From an uncultured Eubacteriales bacterium (lineage in GTDB: Bacteria; Bacillota; Clostridia; Peptostreptococcales; Anaerovoracaceae): 64,000 nucleotides of DNA. Positions 8,858 to 17,740 of this stretch are shown in pieces (within the stretch, counting starts at the first letter, position 1; each line of letters starts with the position of its first letter). A program made the position numbers and the translations under genes. The notes below the pieces were generated by a model. That model was not told the origin of the DNA and ran no database searches. It saw only the letters and a program-made list of their open reading frames with translations. Location: positions 124,001-188,000 of the forward strand of contig CADADV010000001.1 of the NCBI GenBank assembly GCA_902786815.1. Reading direction: 5' to 3'.

Positions 8858-10660
8858 ATGCCAAAAATCACGGGAAATGAACTTCTGATCAGAGCCCTTC
8901 AGGCGGAAGGCGTGGAAAAGGTATTCGCCTATCCCGGAGCAACAGTCGTCGGTATTTTTGACGAGCTGTACAAGCAGGATCAGGTGGAATTGATCCTGCC
9001 CCGGCAGGAACTGGCCCTCGTCCACGCGGCCGAAGGCTACGCCCGTTCCACAGGCAAGGTAGGCGTTTGCATCGCTACCAGCGGTCCGGGAGCGACGAAC
9101 TTGGTGACAGGAATCGCTGACGCGAACCTGGACAGCGTTCCTTTAGTGTGCCTGACAGGACAGGTACCGTTCGATCTGATCGGAAACGACAGCTTCCAGG
9201 AAGTGGACATCGTAGGCGTTACAAAGAACATTTCCAAGTATTCCGCCATGGTCCACAACAGAGGCGAACTGAACAAGATGATCAAGGAAGCGTTCTACAT
9301 CGCGTCCACCGGCCGTCCGGGTCCTGTGCTTCTGGACCTTCCGAAGGATGTGATGGAGACGCTCGGCAGCGATATATATCCGGACAAGGTCAACTTGCGT
9401 GGATACAAGCCGCCGACATCCGTCCACGCAGGACAGATCAAGCGTGCCGCAGGCATGATCGAAAAGGCGAAGAAGCCTTTGTTCATTCTGGGCGGCGGCG
9501 TGAAGATCTCCCGCGCCCAGAGCGATATGACGAAGCTGGTGGAAGCGTCCCAGATCCCGGCCGTGACCACGGTCATGGGCAAGGGAAGCGTTCCTACCAA
9601 TCATGAGCTCTACTACGGCAATGTCGGCATGCACGGAAACTGGGCGGCGAACAACGCGGTCAACCACTGCGACATGCTCATTTCCATCGGCACGAGATTC
9701 AACGACAGGATCACAGGTAAACTGGGAACCTTCGCTCCCGAAGCGAAGATCATACATATCGATATTGACACGGCGTCCATCTCAAAGAACGTCAACGTTG
9801 ACGTTCCGATCGTAGGCGACGCGGGCAAAGCCATCCGCGCGCTCTTGAAGCAGATGGAGGAGAGTGAAGCTTCTTCGGCTGCGAGTGCAGCAAGTGCGGC
9901 AAACACCGCCCGCAGACGGGAGGCGTGGATCAGCCAGCTCAACGAGTGGCGCGCCGAAAAACCGCTGACGCAGACCTTCGGCGCAGATATGCCGGACTGC
10001 CTGAGCGGCGAGAAGCTGCGTGCGAAGCAGATCATCGACGGTATCAACAAAGTCTTCAAGGAACCGATCCTGACGACGGACGTAGGACAGCACCAGATGT
10101 GGGCGTCCCAGTTCTTCGAAGTCTACGGCAAGCGCCAGTTCATTTCCTCAGGCGGACTGGGTACGATGGGCTACGGACTTCCGTCGGCCATCGGCGCGGC
10201 GCTGGGCAATCCGGGCGCAGAGGTGGTCACCATCACCGGCGATGGCGGATTCCAGATGAACTCCCAGGAACTGGCGACCGCAGTTGTTAACGAACTGCCC
10301 ATCACCATATGCATCCTCAACAATGGATATCTGGGTATGGTGCGTCAGTGGCAGGAGCTGTTCGCGAACAAGGTCTACTCCGGTACCTGTCTGCGCAAAC
10401 GCAGGAATCTCTGCAAGGAGTGCCACGGTCGTGACAAGACATGTCCGCCGTATGTTCCGGACTTCGTCGCCTTGGCCGAGGCCTATGGCGCGAAGGGTCT
10501 GCGCGTATTTGACGCCGACGAGATCGAGCCGGCGCTGAAGGAAGCCCGCGCGAACAAGAAGGGGCCGACCCTCATCGAGTTCATTATCGAGGACGAGGAT
10601 CTGGTCATGCCGATGATCAAGCCGGGCGGCGCGATCACGGACCTGATCACAGAGATGTAG
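8858..10660 (+). CDS. ilvB: Acetolactate synthase large (catalytic) subunit with a cysteine-rich insert
   Basis: This TPP-dependent enzyme condenses two pyruvates to acetolactate, or pyruvate with 2-oxobutyrate, for valine, leucine and isoleucine synthesis. The 600-residue chain has the TPP N-domain ([29 protein letters not shown]), the central domain and the cofactor site TGDGGFQMN. Two oddities stand out. A low-complexity Ser/Ala linker lies near residues 335-352. After YSGT there is a four-cysteine insert, Cys511-x7-Cys519-x2-Cys522-x6-Cys529, just before the conserved [11 protein letters not shown], where well-studied homologues have a short cysteine-free loop. The pattern suggests a metal or Fe-S site (inference). 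The regulatory subunit ilvN follows 18 bases downstream, and nifJ lies three bases upstream. Confidence 0.95.
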   Translation: MPKITGNELLIRALQAEGVEKVFAYPGATVVGIFDELYKQDQVELILPRQELALVHAAEGYARSTGKVGVCIATSGPGATNLVTGIADANLDSVPLVCLTGQVPFDLIGNDSFQEVDIVGVTKNISKYSAMVHNRGELNKMIKEAFYIASTGRPGPVLLDLPKDVMETLGSDIYPDKVNLRGYKPPTSVHAGQIKRAAGMIEKAKKPLFILGGGVKISRAQSDMTKLVEASQIPAVTTVMGKGSVPTNHELYYGNVGMHGNWAANNAVNHCDMLISIGTRFNDRITGKLGTFAPEAKIIHIDIDTASISKNVNVDVPIVGDAGKAIRALLKQMEESEASSAASAASAANTARRREAWISQLNEWRAEKPLTQTFGADMPDCLSGEKLRAKQIIDGINKVFKEPILTTDVGQHQMWASQFFEVYGKRQFISSGGLGTMGYGLPSAIGAALGNPGAEVVTITGDGGFQMNSQELATAVVNELPITICILNNGYLGMVRQWQELFANKVYSGTCLRKRRNLCKECHGRDKTCPPYVPDFVALAEAYGAKGLRVFDADEIEPALKEARANKKGPTLIEFIIEDEDLVMPMIKPGGAITDLITEM

Positions 10661-10678
10661 GGACAAGGAGGTACAGAT

Positions 10679-11200
10679 ATGAGCAGCAACACAACAGGCG
10701 GAATGAGACGGCGCTGGATCTCCCTCTACGTGGAGAACAGAGTCGGCGTACTGGCGCGGATCTCCGGGTCCTTCTCAGGCAAAGCCTACAACATACATAC
10801 TCTCACAGTAGGTGAGACAGAGGATACGAACATCTCCCGCATGACCATATGCGTAGACGCGGATGACGCTACTCACGAGCAGATCAAGAAGCAGCTCAAC
10901 CGTATGGTCGAGGTCATCAAGGTGATCGACTATACGGATAAAGCCATCCGCAGCAAGGAGGTCATGTTCATCAAGATCTTCAACGTCAGCAACACAGAGC
11001 GCGCCGAGATCTTCCAGATGGCGGAAGCGTTCAAGTTCCTGGTCAAGGACATGGACAAGAAGAGCGTCCTCATCGAGGCGACCCGCACGGAGGCCAAGAA
11101 CGACTCCATCCTGCGCGCCATCAACGAGCGCTTCAAGAACATCGAAGTCGTCCGCGGCGGCCCGGTAGCCATCGAGTCCATCAGCATGCAGGACAGATAA
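10679..11200 (+). CDS. ilvN: Acetolactate synthase small (regulatory) subunit
   Basis: A 173-residue ACT-domain protein that stabilises IlvB and usually confers valine feedback inhibition. The N-terminal ACT domain starts with WISLYVENRVGVLARISGSFSGKAYNI, matching the family closely in its first part, and the C-terminal half carries the small-subunit extension with ARTEAK-like residues (EATRTEAKND). AAGGAGG lies seven bases before ATG 10679. It ends the nifJ-ilvB-ilvN unit, with a good intrinsic terminator 16 bases after the stop. Confidence 0.96.
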   Translation: MSSNTTGGMRRRWISLYVENRVGVLARISGSFSGKAYNIHTLTVGETEDTNISRMTICVDADDATHEQIKKQLNRMVEVIKVIDYTDKAIRSKEVMFIKIFNVSNTERAEIFQMAEAFKFLVKDMDKKSVLIEATRTEAKNDSILRAINERFKNIEVVRGGPVAIESISMQDR

Positions 11201-11215
11201 GCACATCAGATACAC

Positions 11216-11239
11216 AAGGAGGCGGCAGCCTCCTTTTTT
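11216..11239 (+). terminator. Intrinsic terminator after ilvN
   Basis: AAGGAGGC, loop GGCA, GCCTCCTT, followed by TTTT. It closes the nifJ-ilvBN unit. Confidence 0.9.
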
Positions 11240-11309
11240 CGTTTTGTTGTAAAAGCTATTACAGTCCGAAGACCTGGCGTAAAAACTTGAACGAAAGGGA
11301 AATCAGGGG

Positions 11310-11337
11310 TTGATATTTTTTGGATATGATGTAAAAT
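11310..11337 (+). promoter_or_regulatory. Candidate sigma-A promoter for radC
   Basis: TTGATA (11310-11315), 16-base spacer, TAAAAT (11332-11337), in an AT-rich island unlike its surroundings. It would give a leader of about 120 bases containing the hairpin at 11388. Confidence 0.55.
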
Positions 11338-11387
11338 AATTACATTAATTACACGCAATGGGAGTCGGTGGCGTGCACAAAGGATAG

Positions 11388-11418
11388 GCGGACAAAAGCA
11401 GAGCCTGCTTTTGCCCGC
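11388..11418. other. Leader hairpin upstream of radC built on a GCTTTTGC motif
   Basis: GCGG-a-CAAAAGCAG, loop AGC, CTGCTTTTG-c-CCGC: 13 pairs with one mismatch. The right arm contains one copy of the over-represented GCTTTTGC motif and the left arm a near copy in inverted orientation. No T-run follows, and its role is unknown. Confidence 0.6.
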
Positions 11419-11462
11419 AGTGCAGCCGCACTTACGGGCGTGTATCGAAAGGGGGATGTGAG

Positions 11463-12143
11463 ATGAAGATGCATCAGCTTGCGGCTTCGGAGAGGCCGAG
11501 GGAGAAACTGCTGCGGGACGGACCGGAGAGTCTGTCGACGGTGGAGGTGCTGGCGATCATTCTGGGCACGGGGACCAGAGCGAAGTCGGTGATGGAACTG
11601 GCCGGAGAAGTGCTGGCATTGGATGAACGAGGACTGCGGTACCTGGCGGAGTGCAGTCCGGAGGACCTGAAGGAGGTCTCCGGTCTTGGCGACGCCAAGG
11701 TGTGCCTGCTGATGGCGGCGCTGGAGCTGGGGAAGCGGCTGTCGTGCCTGCCGGCGGAGGAGAGAGTCAGGATCCGGAATCCGGAGGATATTGCGAATCT
11801 GTTTCTGGAGAGACTCAGATACGAGACGAAGGAACATTTCAAATGCCTGCTGATCAATGCGCGGGGGGAGATACTGGAGGAGCGGGAAGTGTCCGTCGGC
11901 GATCTGACTTCTTCGCCGAGCCATCCCAGGGAAGTCTTCAGTCCGGCTGTGAGAAGGAGCGCGGGCTCTGTGGCTTTTGTGCACAATCATCCGAGCGGGG
12001 ATCCGGCGCCATCCGATGCAGACATCGATTCGACGAAACGGCTGGTCGAGGTGGGGAAGCTGCTGGGGATCCCGGTGATCGACCACATCATCATCGGCGA
12101 CGGGAGTTACGTTAGCATGAAAAGCCTGGGCTACATCACATGA
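11463..12143 (+). CDS. radC: RadC family JAB/MPN-domain protein
   Basis: A 226-residue protein with an N-terminal helix-hairpin-helix-like region (residues about 20-90, including LKEVSGLGDAK) and a C-terminal JAMM metalloprotease-like domain. The zinc-ligand motif HNHPSGDPAPSDAD has His174, His176 and Asp187. The family was named for DNA repair, but its biochemical role is unproven. GGGGG seven bases before ATG 11463 supports the start. It is preceded by a candidate promoter and stands alone on its transcript, with a separate promoter before the MinD-like gene. Confidence 0.95.
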   Translation: MKMHQLAASERPREKLLRDGPESLSTVEVLAIILGTGTRAKSVMELAGEVLALDERGLRYLAECSPEDLKEVSGLGDAKVCLLMAALELGKRLSCLPAEERVRIRNPEDIANLFLERLRYETKEHFKCLLINARGEILEEREVSVGDLTSSPSHPREVFSPAVRRSAGSVAFVHNHPSGDPAPSDADIDSTKRLVEVGKLLGIPVIDHIIIGDGSYVSMKSLGYIT

Positions 12144-12176
12144 GAGTCGCAACTATATTGTCCGACAAATTATTCC

Positions 12177-12205
12177 TTGACTATTTCCTTTAATCCATGC
12201 ACAAT
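12177..12205 (+). promoter_or_regulatory. Candidate promoter for the MinD-like gene
   Basis: TTGACT (12177-12182), 17-base spacer, CACAAT (12200-12205). The -35 is good and the -10 partial. Confidence 0.45.
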
Positions 12206-12242
12206 GTAAAAAGCAGATAAATCGATTATTTGGAGCAGGATG

Positions 12243-12962
12243 ATGGGTAAGGTTCTACTGGTCGCCTCCGGAAAGGGAGGAACCGGCAAGACAATGTTTT
12301 CGGTGAATATGGGAGCTACGCTGGCGCAGCGTGGCTATAATGTGCTGCTCATCGATATGGATATGGGTCTGAGGAATATGGACCTTTATCTTGGCATGGA
12401 AAACAGAGTCGTCTACAACATCATGGACGTTATCTCCGGGATCTGCAGGATCAGCAAAGCCATCATCAGGGTAGACGGATTCAGCTCCCTGTACTTCATG
12501 GCTGCCGCCCCCAGGCTGGATGAACGGGATATCACGCCTTTGCATATGGAAATCCTCTGCGCCAAGCTGAAGGAAGTGTTCGACTACATCATCATCGACT
12601 GCCCGGCAGGGATCGGGGAGATGCTTGAGGTGTCCCTGGCGCCTGCGGACAGGGCTGTGATCGTGACGGAGCCGGAGTATGCCGCCAGCCGTGATGCGGA
12701 GATGACAGAACGTTTCCTCCGTGACAACGGTCTGACAGACATATATGTCGTGCTGAACAGAGTCAATGTCGAACTGATGCGGGAAGGCTATATGCCGGAT
12801 CTGGCCACAGTCGCAGGCTGCTTCACAAGCCCGCTTGTGGGGATCATACAAGAAGATGAGAACATCAGGATCTCTACGAACAAAGGCATCCCCATCGTCA
12901 TGAAGCGGGGGACTTACATCGAGAAGAACTTCGTCGACATCGTTGCCAAAATCATTCGCTGA
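12243..12962 (+). CDS. MinD/ParA-family P-loop ATPase
   Basis: A 239-residue deviant-Walker ATPase. The Walker A box SGKGGTGKT lies at residues 9-17, with switch regions IDMDMGLRNMDLYLG and IIDCPAG. This is the MinD subgroup pattern, which fits septum-site selection or positioning of another large complex. Homologues of similar length occur as orphan MinD-like proteins, and no minC or minE lies next to it. The C-terminus ends FVDIVAKIIR, so the amphipathic membrane helix of true MinD is short or absent. Two adjacent ATGs occur; GGAG at 12232 is seven bases from ATG 12243 but only four from 12240, so I chose 12243. A role in Tad pilus positioning (TadZ-like) is conceivable but is not supported by location. 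Confidence 0.85.
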   Translation: MGKVLLVASGKGGTGKTMFSVNMGATLAQRGYNVLLIDMDMGLRNMDLYLGMENRVVYNIMDVISGICRISKAIIRVDGFSSLYFMAAAPRLDERDITPLHMEILCAKLKEVFDYIIIDCPAGIGEMLEVSLAPADRAVIVTEPEYAASRDAEMTERFLRDNGLTDIYVVLNRVNVELMREGYMPDLATVAGCFTSPLVGIIQEDENIRISTNKGIPIVMKRGTYIEKNFVDIVAKIIR

Positions 12963-12992
12963 TTTTGCAACATAATTTGCGTCAATAGTACG

Positions 12993-13021
12993 TTGACATA
13001 TTATTGTTGGATATATATAAT
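12993..13021 (+). promoter_or_regulatory. Perfect-consensus sigma-A promoter for the NSS transporter
   Basis: TTGACA (12993-12998), 17-base spacer, TATAAT (13016-13021). The -10 overlaps the left arm of the terminator at 13017-13076, so transcripts starting near 13028 lack that arm and can escape the terminator, while read-through from upstream would be stopped. Confidence 0.85.
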
Positions 13022-13076
13022 AACTGAGTGCAATATCTTGTTATAATGCACAAGTTATTATTTTTTTATTTTTTTT
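13017..13076 (+). terminator. Intrinsic terminator overlapping the NSS promoter
   Basis: ATAATAACT-ga-GTGCA, a 14-base loop, TGCAC-a-AGTTATTAT, followed by TTTTTTT-A-TTTTTTTT. It would end transcripts from the MinD-like gene. The segment AGTTATTATT is repeated at 13078-13087 just before the NSS start. Confidence 0.75.
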
Positions 13077-13109
13077 CAGTTATTATTGTTAGAGAGGAAG
13101 TGTTTTATT

Positions 13110-14603
13110 TTGAGAGCACAATGGAACAGCAAATTAGGTTTCATACTCGCTGCAATCGGTTCCGCTGTAGGTCTCGGTAATCTGTGGAGATTCCCGTACA
13201 TCGCAGCTACAAACGGCGGCGGCGCGTTCATTTTCCCGTACCTGTTTGCCATTCTCACAGCCGGTATTCCGATTCTTATTCTGGAATACACGTTAGGGAA
13301 AACCTACAGATCAGGTGCTCCTGGTACACTGGCAAGAATCAACACGAAGTTCGAGTTCCTTGGCTGGTTCCAGGTAATGATTTCATTCCTGATCACCGTT
13401 TACTATTTCGCAATCGTTGTATGGGTACTCTGCTACATCGGCAAGGCCTTTGGATGCACCTGGGGTGATGATACAAACGGATCGTTCTTCTCAGGGACCC
13501 TGCAGATCACAGACAGCATCACACAGGTCGGCGGCATCAATGTCAGCCTGCTTCTGCCGTTCTTCATCGTGTGGATCATTGTAGCGATCATCATGTACGG
13601 CGGCATCAACAAGGGCATCGACATCGCATGTAAGATCTGCCTGCCGATCCTGCTCCTGTGCGTCATCGTGATCTTCTTCAGAGGCGTTACACTGCCGGGC
13701 GCGATCGACGGTATCGCTTACATGTTCACTCCGGACTGGAGCGCGATCGCCAAGCCGGATGTATGGGTAGCAGCTTATGGCCAGGTATTCTTCAGCCTGT
13801 CGATTGCTTTTGCGATCATGATCTCATACTCCAGCTACCTGCCGAAGGATGAAGACGTTGTCAACACAGCGTTCCTGACAGCATGCACGAACCACGGATT
13901 CGAGATTTTCGCCGGAATCGGCATCTTCTCCATCATCGGTTACATGGCATATGCACAGCAGTGCGGCGTAGAAGACGTTGCCGCAGCTGGCGTTGGTCTG
14001 GCGTTCGTCGTATTCCCGACGGCTATCAGCACACTGCCGGCTCTGAACTCACTGTTCGGCGTACTGTTCTTCGTATCCCTGTTCACAGCAGGTATCACAT
14101 CGCTGATCTCCATCATCCAGGCGGTCATCACAGGCGTGCAGGACAAATGGGAACTGTCTCATACAAAGGCAGTCACAACCGTCCTGGTTCCTGCGTTCAT
14201 CGTATCATTCCTGTTTGTCACGAAGGCAGGTCTGTACTTCCTGGATCTGGCGGACTACGTTGCAAACAACATCGGCATCGTAGCCAGCGGCGTTATCGAA
14301 GTTATCCTGATCGGCTGGTTCTTCAAGCCTGAAAAGATCAGAGCAGCAGCCAATGAGTTCTCCAACTTCAGCATTGGCAAGTGGTGGACATGGTGCCTGA
14401 AGATCGTCACTGTAATCGTTCTCGGCTACACGACGGTTTCCAACCTGATCACTTACTTCAAGGATGGATATGATGTATATCCGCTCTGGATCGGCATCAT
14501 CTTCATTCTGTTCCTGGTAATCGGAACGATCGTATTAACTCTCGTAAAGGGCAAGCCAAGCTTCTATCAGAAGCCGGACGACGCGCCCGGATATGATGAC
14601 TAA
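13110..14603 (+). CDS. Neurotransmitter:sodium symporter (NSS) family amino acid importer, MetP-like
   Basis: A polytopic sodium-coupled amino acid transporter of about 497 residues with some twelve hydrophobic segments. The N-terminus AQWNSKLGFILAAIGSAVGLG followed by NLWRFPY carries the unwound TM1 substrate/Na+ site of the LeuT fold. The first open start (TTG 13086) adds residues not seen in the family; TTG 13110, nine bases after AGAGGAAG, gives MRAQWNSKLG and is preferred. The small MetS-like protein starts 16 bases downstream, which points to the two-component methionine/alanine importer type (MetPS) known from Corynebacterium. The substrate here is inferred, not shown. The strong promoter at 12993 suggests high expression. 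Confidence 0.92.
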   Translation: MRAQWNSKLGFILAAIGSAVGLGNLWRFPYIAATNGGGAFIFPYLFAILTAGIPILILEYTLGKTYRSGAPGTLARINTKFEFLGWFQVMISFLITVYYFAIVVWVLCYIGKAFGCTWGDDTNGSFFSGTLQITDSITQVGGINVSLLLPFFIVWIIVAIIMYGGINKGIDIACKICLPILLLCVIVIFFRGVTLPGAIDGIAYMFTPDWSAIAKPDVWVAAYGQVFFSLSIAFAIMISYSSYLPKDEDVVNTAFLTACTNHGFEIFAGIGIFSIIGYMAYAQQCGVEDVAAAGVGLAFVVFPTAISTLPALNSLFGVLFFVSLFTAGITSLISIIQAVITGVQDKWELSHTKAVTTVLVPAFIVSFLFVTKAGLYFLDLADYVANNIGIVASGVIEVILIGWFFKPEKIRAAANEFSNFSIGKWWTWCLKIVTVIVLGYTTVSNLITYFKDGYDVYPLWIGIIFILFLVIGTIVLTLVKGKPSFYQKPDDAPGYDD

Positions 14604-14619
14604 GTAAGGAGGTAACACA

Positions 14620-14844
14620 ATGAGCGCAAGTGCAATCATAATGATGTGTATCGCATGCATCGGACTGTGGGGCGGCATTGCTGTTTCTCTCGCCATCATG
14701 ATGAAGAGTAATAAAGCAAAGGCTGCAGCAGCCGGACAGCAGAAGGATTTTGCGAAGGAATGGGTCGATGCGGAAATGCTTCCTGATGAGGATGAACGCA
14801 GAAAAGAAATGGCTCAGAAGATCCTGGACAAAGACAAGAAATAA
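14620..14844 (+). CDS. metS: MetS-like NSS transporter small subunit
   Basis: A 74-residue protein with one N-terminal membrane helix (SAIIMMCIACIGLWGGIAVS) and a charged cytosolic tail rich in Lys/Glu/Asp. Start, helix and position directly after an NSS gene match the MetS family, small subunits needed for activity of some bacterial NSS importers. It is longer at the C-terminus than the shortest members. AAGGAGG lies seven bases before the ATG. A strong terminator follows 13 bases after the stop, so it closes a two-gene transporter operon. Confidence 0.85.
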   Translation: MSASAIIMMCIACIGLWGGIAVSLAIMMKSNKAKAAAAGQQKDFAKEWVDAEMLPDEDERRKEMAQKILDKDKK

Positions 14845-14857
14845 AATCAAAGAAATT

Positions 14858-14889
14858 GGCGCGCCAAATGCGGCGCGCCGTTTTTTTTA
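14858..14889 (+). terminator. Intrinsic terminator after metS
   Basis: GGCGCGCC, AAATGC loop, GGCGCGCC, then G and a run of eight T. Confidence 0.93.
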
Positions 14890-14899
14890 TGTGGTTTTG

Positions 14900-14908
14900 T
14901 GGTATAAT
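14900..14908 (+). promoter_or_regulatory. Extended -10 promoter for the hybrid histidine kinase
   Basis: TGG-TATAAT directly behind the terminator T-run, with no recognisable -35. The start would fall near 14915, giving a leader of about 65 bases. Confidence 0.55.
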
Positions 14909-14981
14909 AGTATTCGTGAAAGTTTATGCTAAATGAATTTGTCGAGAATGGTTGCAGCATAATTGTAACGTGGGTGGAATC

Positions 14982-17654
14982 ATGGATAAGAATCAAACAG
15001 CAAAGGGCTTGAGAAAAAACAGCACGCTGATTGCCCTTGGCGGGATGCTGCTGGTCATGCTGATCCTCGTACTGGGGACGATTTGGATGGGACAGGCTGC
15101 GAAGAAGAGTTCGGAGGCATCCGTCGAAACGGTCAGCCACCTGTATCTGGATGAGCTGGCGGGCCGCCGGGAACAGGTCGTTGCGGACAACCTGAAAGGG
15201 CGGATCCAGGATATGGATGTTGCGCTCGAAATGATCGAACCGGGTGATCTGAAGGACGAAGAGCATCTGCAGGAGTATCAGGCCAAGATGAAAAAATACT
15301 TCCATCTGGAGAAGTTCGCTTTCGTGGATGAGGACGGCGTGATCCATACGTCCATGGGCCTGCGATATGATATCGATCGGTACAGCTTCGATTTCCATAC
15401 GATCAAAGGAGCTGAAATATCGATCAAAAACCTGAAACAAAAGGACAAGACAGTCATTATCGCCCAGCCGGTCGATCTGAACCTCGCGGGCAAGAAACTG
15501 GTCGCCTGTTTTGAGGAAATCAGTATGGAAGAAATGCTGTCCGGCGTTTCGATGCATTCACGGAAAACGGACGCGACGTTCTCGAACATCTATACCAGCA
15601 CCGGCATTGCCTTGACCGACCAGATCCTGGGCGGCCTCGCCGTGGAAGACAATCTGCTGGAAGCCATGAAGCACGCGGATTATCTGGAAGGCTATTCCTA
15701 CGAAAAAGTCTGTGATGATTTTGCAAATCTGAAAAAAGGAGAAAGTGAATTTACATACGACGGGATTCGCGAGACACTAAGTTACGCGCCCATCGAAGGG
15801 ACCGACTGGATGCTGACCTATCTGATCCGGGAAAGCGTGATCACCGACAGAATCAGCGCTTACACAAACGGGATCATCAACAGAAGTATCCTGCTTTCTA
15901 TTGTGACGGTCCTGATCATGCTCGCGATCCTCGCGTATATCCTGATACAGAACAAGAGGAATACGAAGCTGCTTCTGGCGACGGAAACGGCGGAAGCAGA
16001 AGCGCGGACGAGGCAGGAAGAACTGGACTACAGGATCTCCGTGCAGAAGCAGTTGGAGGAGCAGAGCCAGGCACTGAGCGACGCCCTCAATGCGGCGGAG
16101 GAGGCGAACAAAGCCAAGACTGCATTCCTGTCCAACATGAGCCATGAGATCCGGACGCCGATGAACGCCATCATTGGTTTGGACAACATCGCACTGAACG
16201 ATCCCGAAACACCGGAGAAGACCAAGGATTATCTGAGGAAAATCGGAGATTCCGCCGATCACCTGCTGGGACTGATCAACGATATCCTCGATATGTCCCG
16301 CATCGAATCCGGAAGGCTCGTGCTGCGGAATGAAGAGTTCTCTCTGCAGAAACTGCTGGAAGGAATCAATATCATGTTCAACGGCCAGTGTATGGACCGC
16401 CGTCTGGATTACCAGTGCCATATCAAGGGGCAGCTCGACGAGTATTACATCGGCGACGACATGAAACTGAAGCAGGTGCTGATCAACATCCTCGGCAACG
16501 CAGTTAAATTCACGCCCGAAGGCGGCAGTGTAGAACTTGAAGTAGAAAAGAAAGCCGAATTCGACGGGCAGTCCACCCTGCAGTTCAAGGTCTCCGATAC
16601 CGGCATCGGGATGAGCAAAGAATTCCTGCCGCACATCTTCGACACCTTCGCACAGGAGGATTCCTCCACGACGAATAAATACGGAAGCTCCGGCCTCGGT
16701 ATGGCCATCACCAAGAGCATCGTGGAAATGATGAACGGCGACATCAAGGTCGAGAGCGAAAAGGGCAAAGGCACCACATTCACGGTCACCGTCACCCTTA
16801 TGAATTCCGAGCGGACGATCGCAGATAATTTGAACCATACGGTCGATCCGAAGAAGATGTGCGTTCTGATCATCGATGACGATCCGATAGCCTGCGAACA
16901 CGCGCAGCTGGTACTGAGCAAGGCGGGCATCGCTTCGGAGACCGCAGAATCCGGGACCCAGGCCATTGAGATGGTGAACCTGCGCAACGCGCGTATGAAT
17001 CCATACAACCTGATCCTGGTCGACTGGAAGATGCCTGAGATGGACGGCGTCGAAACGACCCGCAGGATCCGGGAAATCGTCGGAGACGAATCGGCGATCA
17101 TCATCCTGACAGCATACCAGTGGGAGGATGTTCTGGAAGAAGCAACGGCAGCAGGCGTCGACAGCTTCCTCGCGAAACCGCTCTTTGCGGCGACCGTGAT
17201 AGATGAATTCAAGGCGGCCATGAACAAGAAGGGAATCGCCATCAGCAAGGAGACGCGCAAGGCAGACCTGGCCGGACGTCAGATTCTCCTTGCGGAAGAC
17301 GTGCAGGTGAATGCGGAGATCATGATGATGGTCCTGGAGGGCAGAGAGATGGAGGCGGATCTTGCCGAAAACGGAAAGATCGCAGTCGAGAAATTCGAGT
17401 CCCACGAGCCGGGATATTATGATGCGATCCTGATGGATATGCGTATGCCGGAGATGGATGGTCTGGAAGCGACGAAGGCGATCCGTGCGATGGATCGTCC
17501 GGATGCCAAGACCATTCCGATCATTGCGCTGACAGCCAACGCCTTTGACGAGGACGTGCAGCGGAGCATGCAGGCGGGACTCAACGCACACCTGTCCAAA
17601 CCGGTCCAGCCGGAAGTCCTCTATGAGACACTGGAGAATCTGATCGAAGATTAG
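14982..17654 (+). CDS. Hybrid sensor histidine kinase with two receiver domains
   Basis: A membrane-bound phosphorelay protein of 890 residues. From the N-terminus: a transmembrane helix at about 18-38; an extracytoplasmic sensor region of some 240 residues, probably Cache-like; a second helix near 295-315; a short coiled coil; HisKA with SHEIRTPMNAIIGL (His388); HATPase_c with NAVKFTPEGG, DTGIGMS and GSSGLGMAI; a first receiver with IDDDP and LVDWKMPEMDG (Asp681); and a second receiver with AEDVQVN and LMDMRMPEMDG (Asp819), ending KPVQPEVL. No Hpt domain, DNA-binding output or partner gene is visible, so the final target is unknown. TTG 14952 is also open, but ATG 14982 after GGTGG fits a normal membrane start. 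Confidence 0.93.
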   Translation: MDKNQTAKGLRKNSTLIALGGMLLVMLILVLGTIWMGQAAKKSSEASVETVSHLYLDELAGRREQVVADNLKGRIQDMDVALEMIEPGDLKDEEHLQEYQAKMKKYFHLEKFAFVDEDGVIHTSMGLRYDIDRYSFDFHTIKGAEISIKNLKQKDKTVIIAQPVDLNLAGKKLVACFEEISMEEMLSGVSMHSRKTDATFSNIYTSTGIALTDQILGGLAVEDNLLEAMKHADYLEGYSYEKVCDDFANLKKGESEFTYDGIRETLSYAPIEGTDWMLTYLIRESVITDRISAYTNGIINRSILLSIVTVLIMLAILAYILIQNKRNTKLLLATETAEAEARTRQEELDYRISVQKQLEEQSQALSDALNAAEEANKAKTAFLSNMSHEIRTPMNAIIGLDNIALNDPETPEKTKDYLRKIGDSADHLLGLINDILDMSRIESGRLVLRNEEFSLQKLLEGINIMFNGQCMDRRLDYQCHIKGQLDEYYIGDDMKLKQVLINILGNAVKFTPEGGSVELEVEKKAEFDGQSTLQFKVSDTGIGMSKEFLPHIFDTFAQEDSSTTNKYGSSGLGMAITKSIVEMMNGDIKVESEKGKGTTFTVTVTLMNSERTIADNLNHTVDPKKMCVLIIDDDPIACEHAQLVLSKAGIASETAESGTQAIEMVNLRNARMNPYNLILVDWKMPEMDGVETTRRIREIVGDESAIIILTAYQWEDVLEEATAAGVDSFLAKPLFAATVIDEFKAAMNKKGIAISKETRKADLAGRQILLAEDVQVNAEIMMMVLEGREMEADLAENGKIAVEKFESHEPGYYDAILMDMRMPEMDGLEATKAIRAMDRPDAKTIPIIALTANAFDEDVQRSMQAGLNAHLSKPVQPEVLYETLENLIED

Positions 17655-17684
17655 ACCACTTTACGAACAGCAACAAAAGTGTTA

Positions 17685-17729
17685 GAATGCGCTTTGTGTG
17701 AATGCGCTTTGTATGGATGCGCATTATAT
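17685..17729. repeat. Three tandem 15-bp repeats in the ybaK-hyp leader
   Basis: GAATGCGCTTTGTGT, GAATGCGCTTTGTAT and GGATGCGCATTATAT lie head to tail, ending exactly where the ribosome binding site (GGAGG 17730-17734) begins. Copies 1 and 2 differ at one base; copy 3 has diverged further. Confidence 0.85.
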
Positions 17730-17740
17730 GGAGGTAGTGA

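Noticed and set aside
13042..13047. Second TATAAT upstream of the NSS gene
   Set aside because: No -35 at a workable distance; it lies in the terminator loop, and the promoter at 12993 is a perfect match.
15777..17591. 604-codon minus-strand frame opposite the histidine kinase
   Set aside because: Shadow of the kinase gene, His/Asp-rich composition, no start signals.
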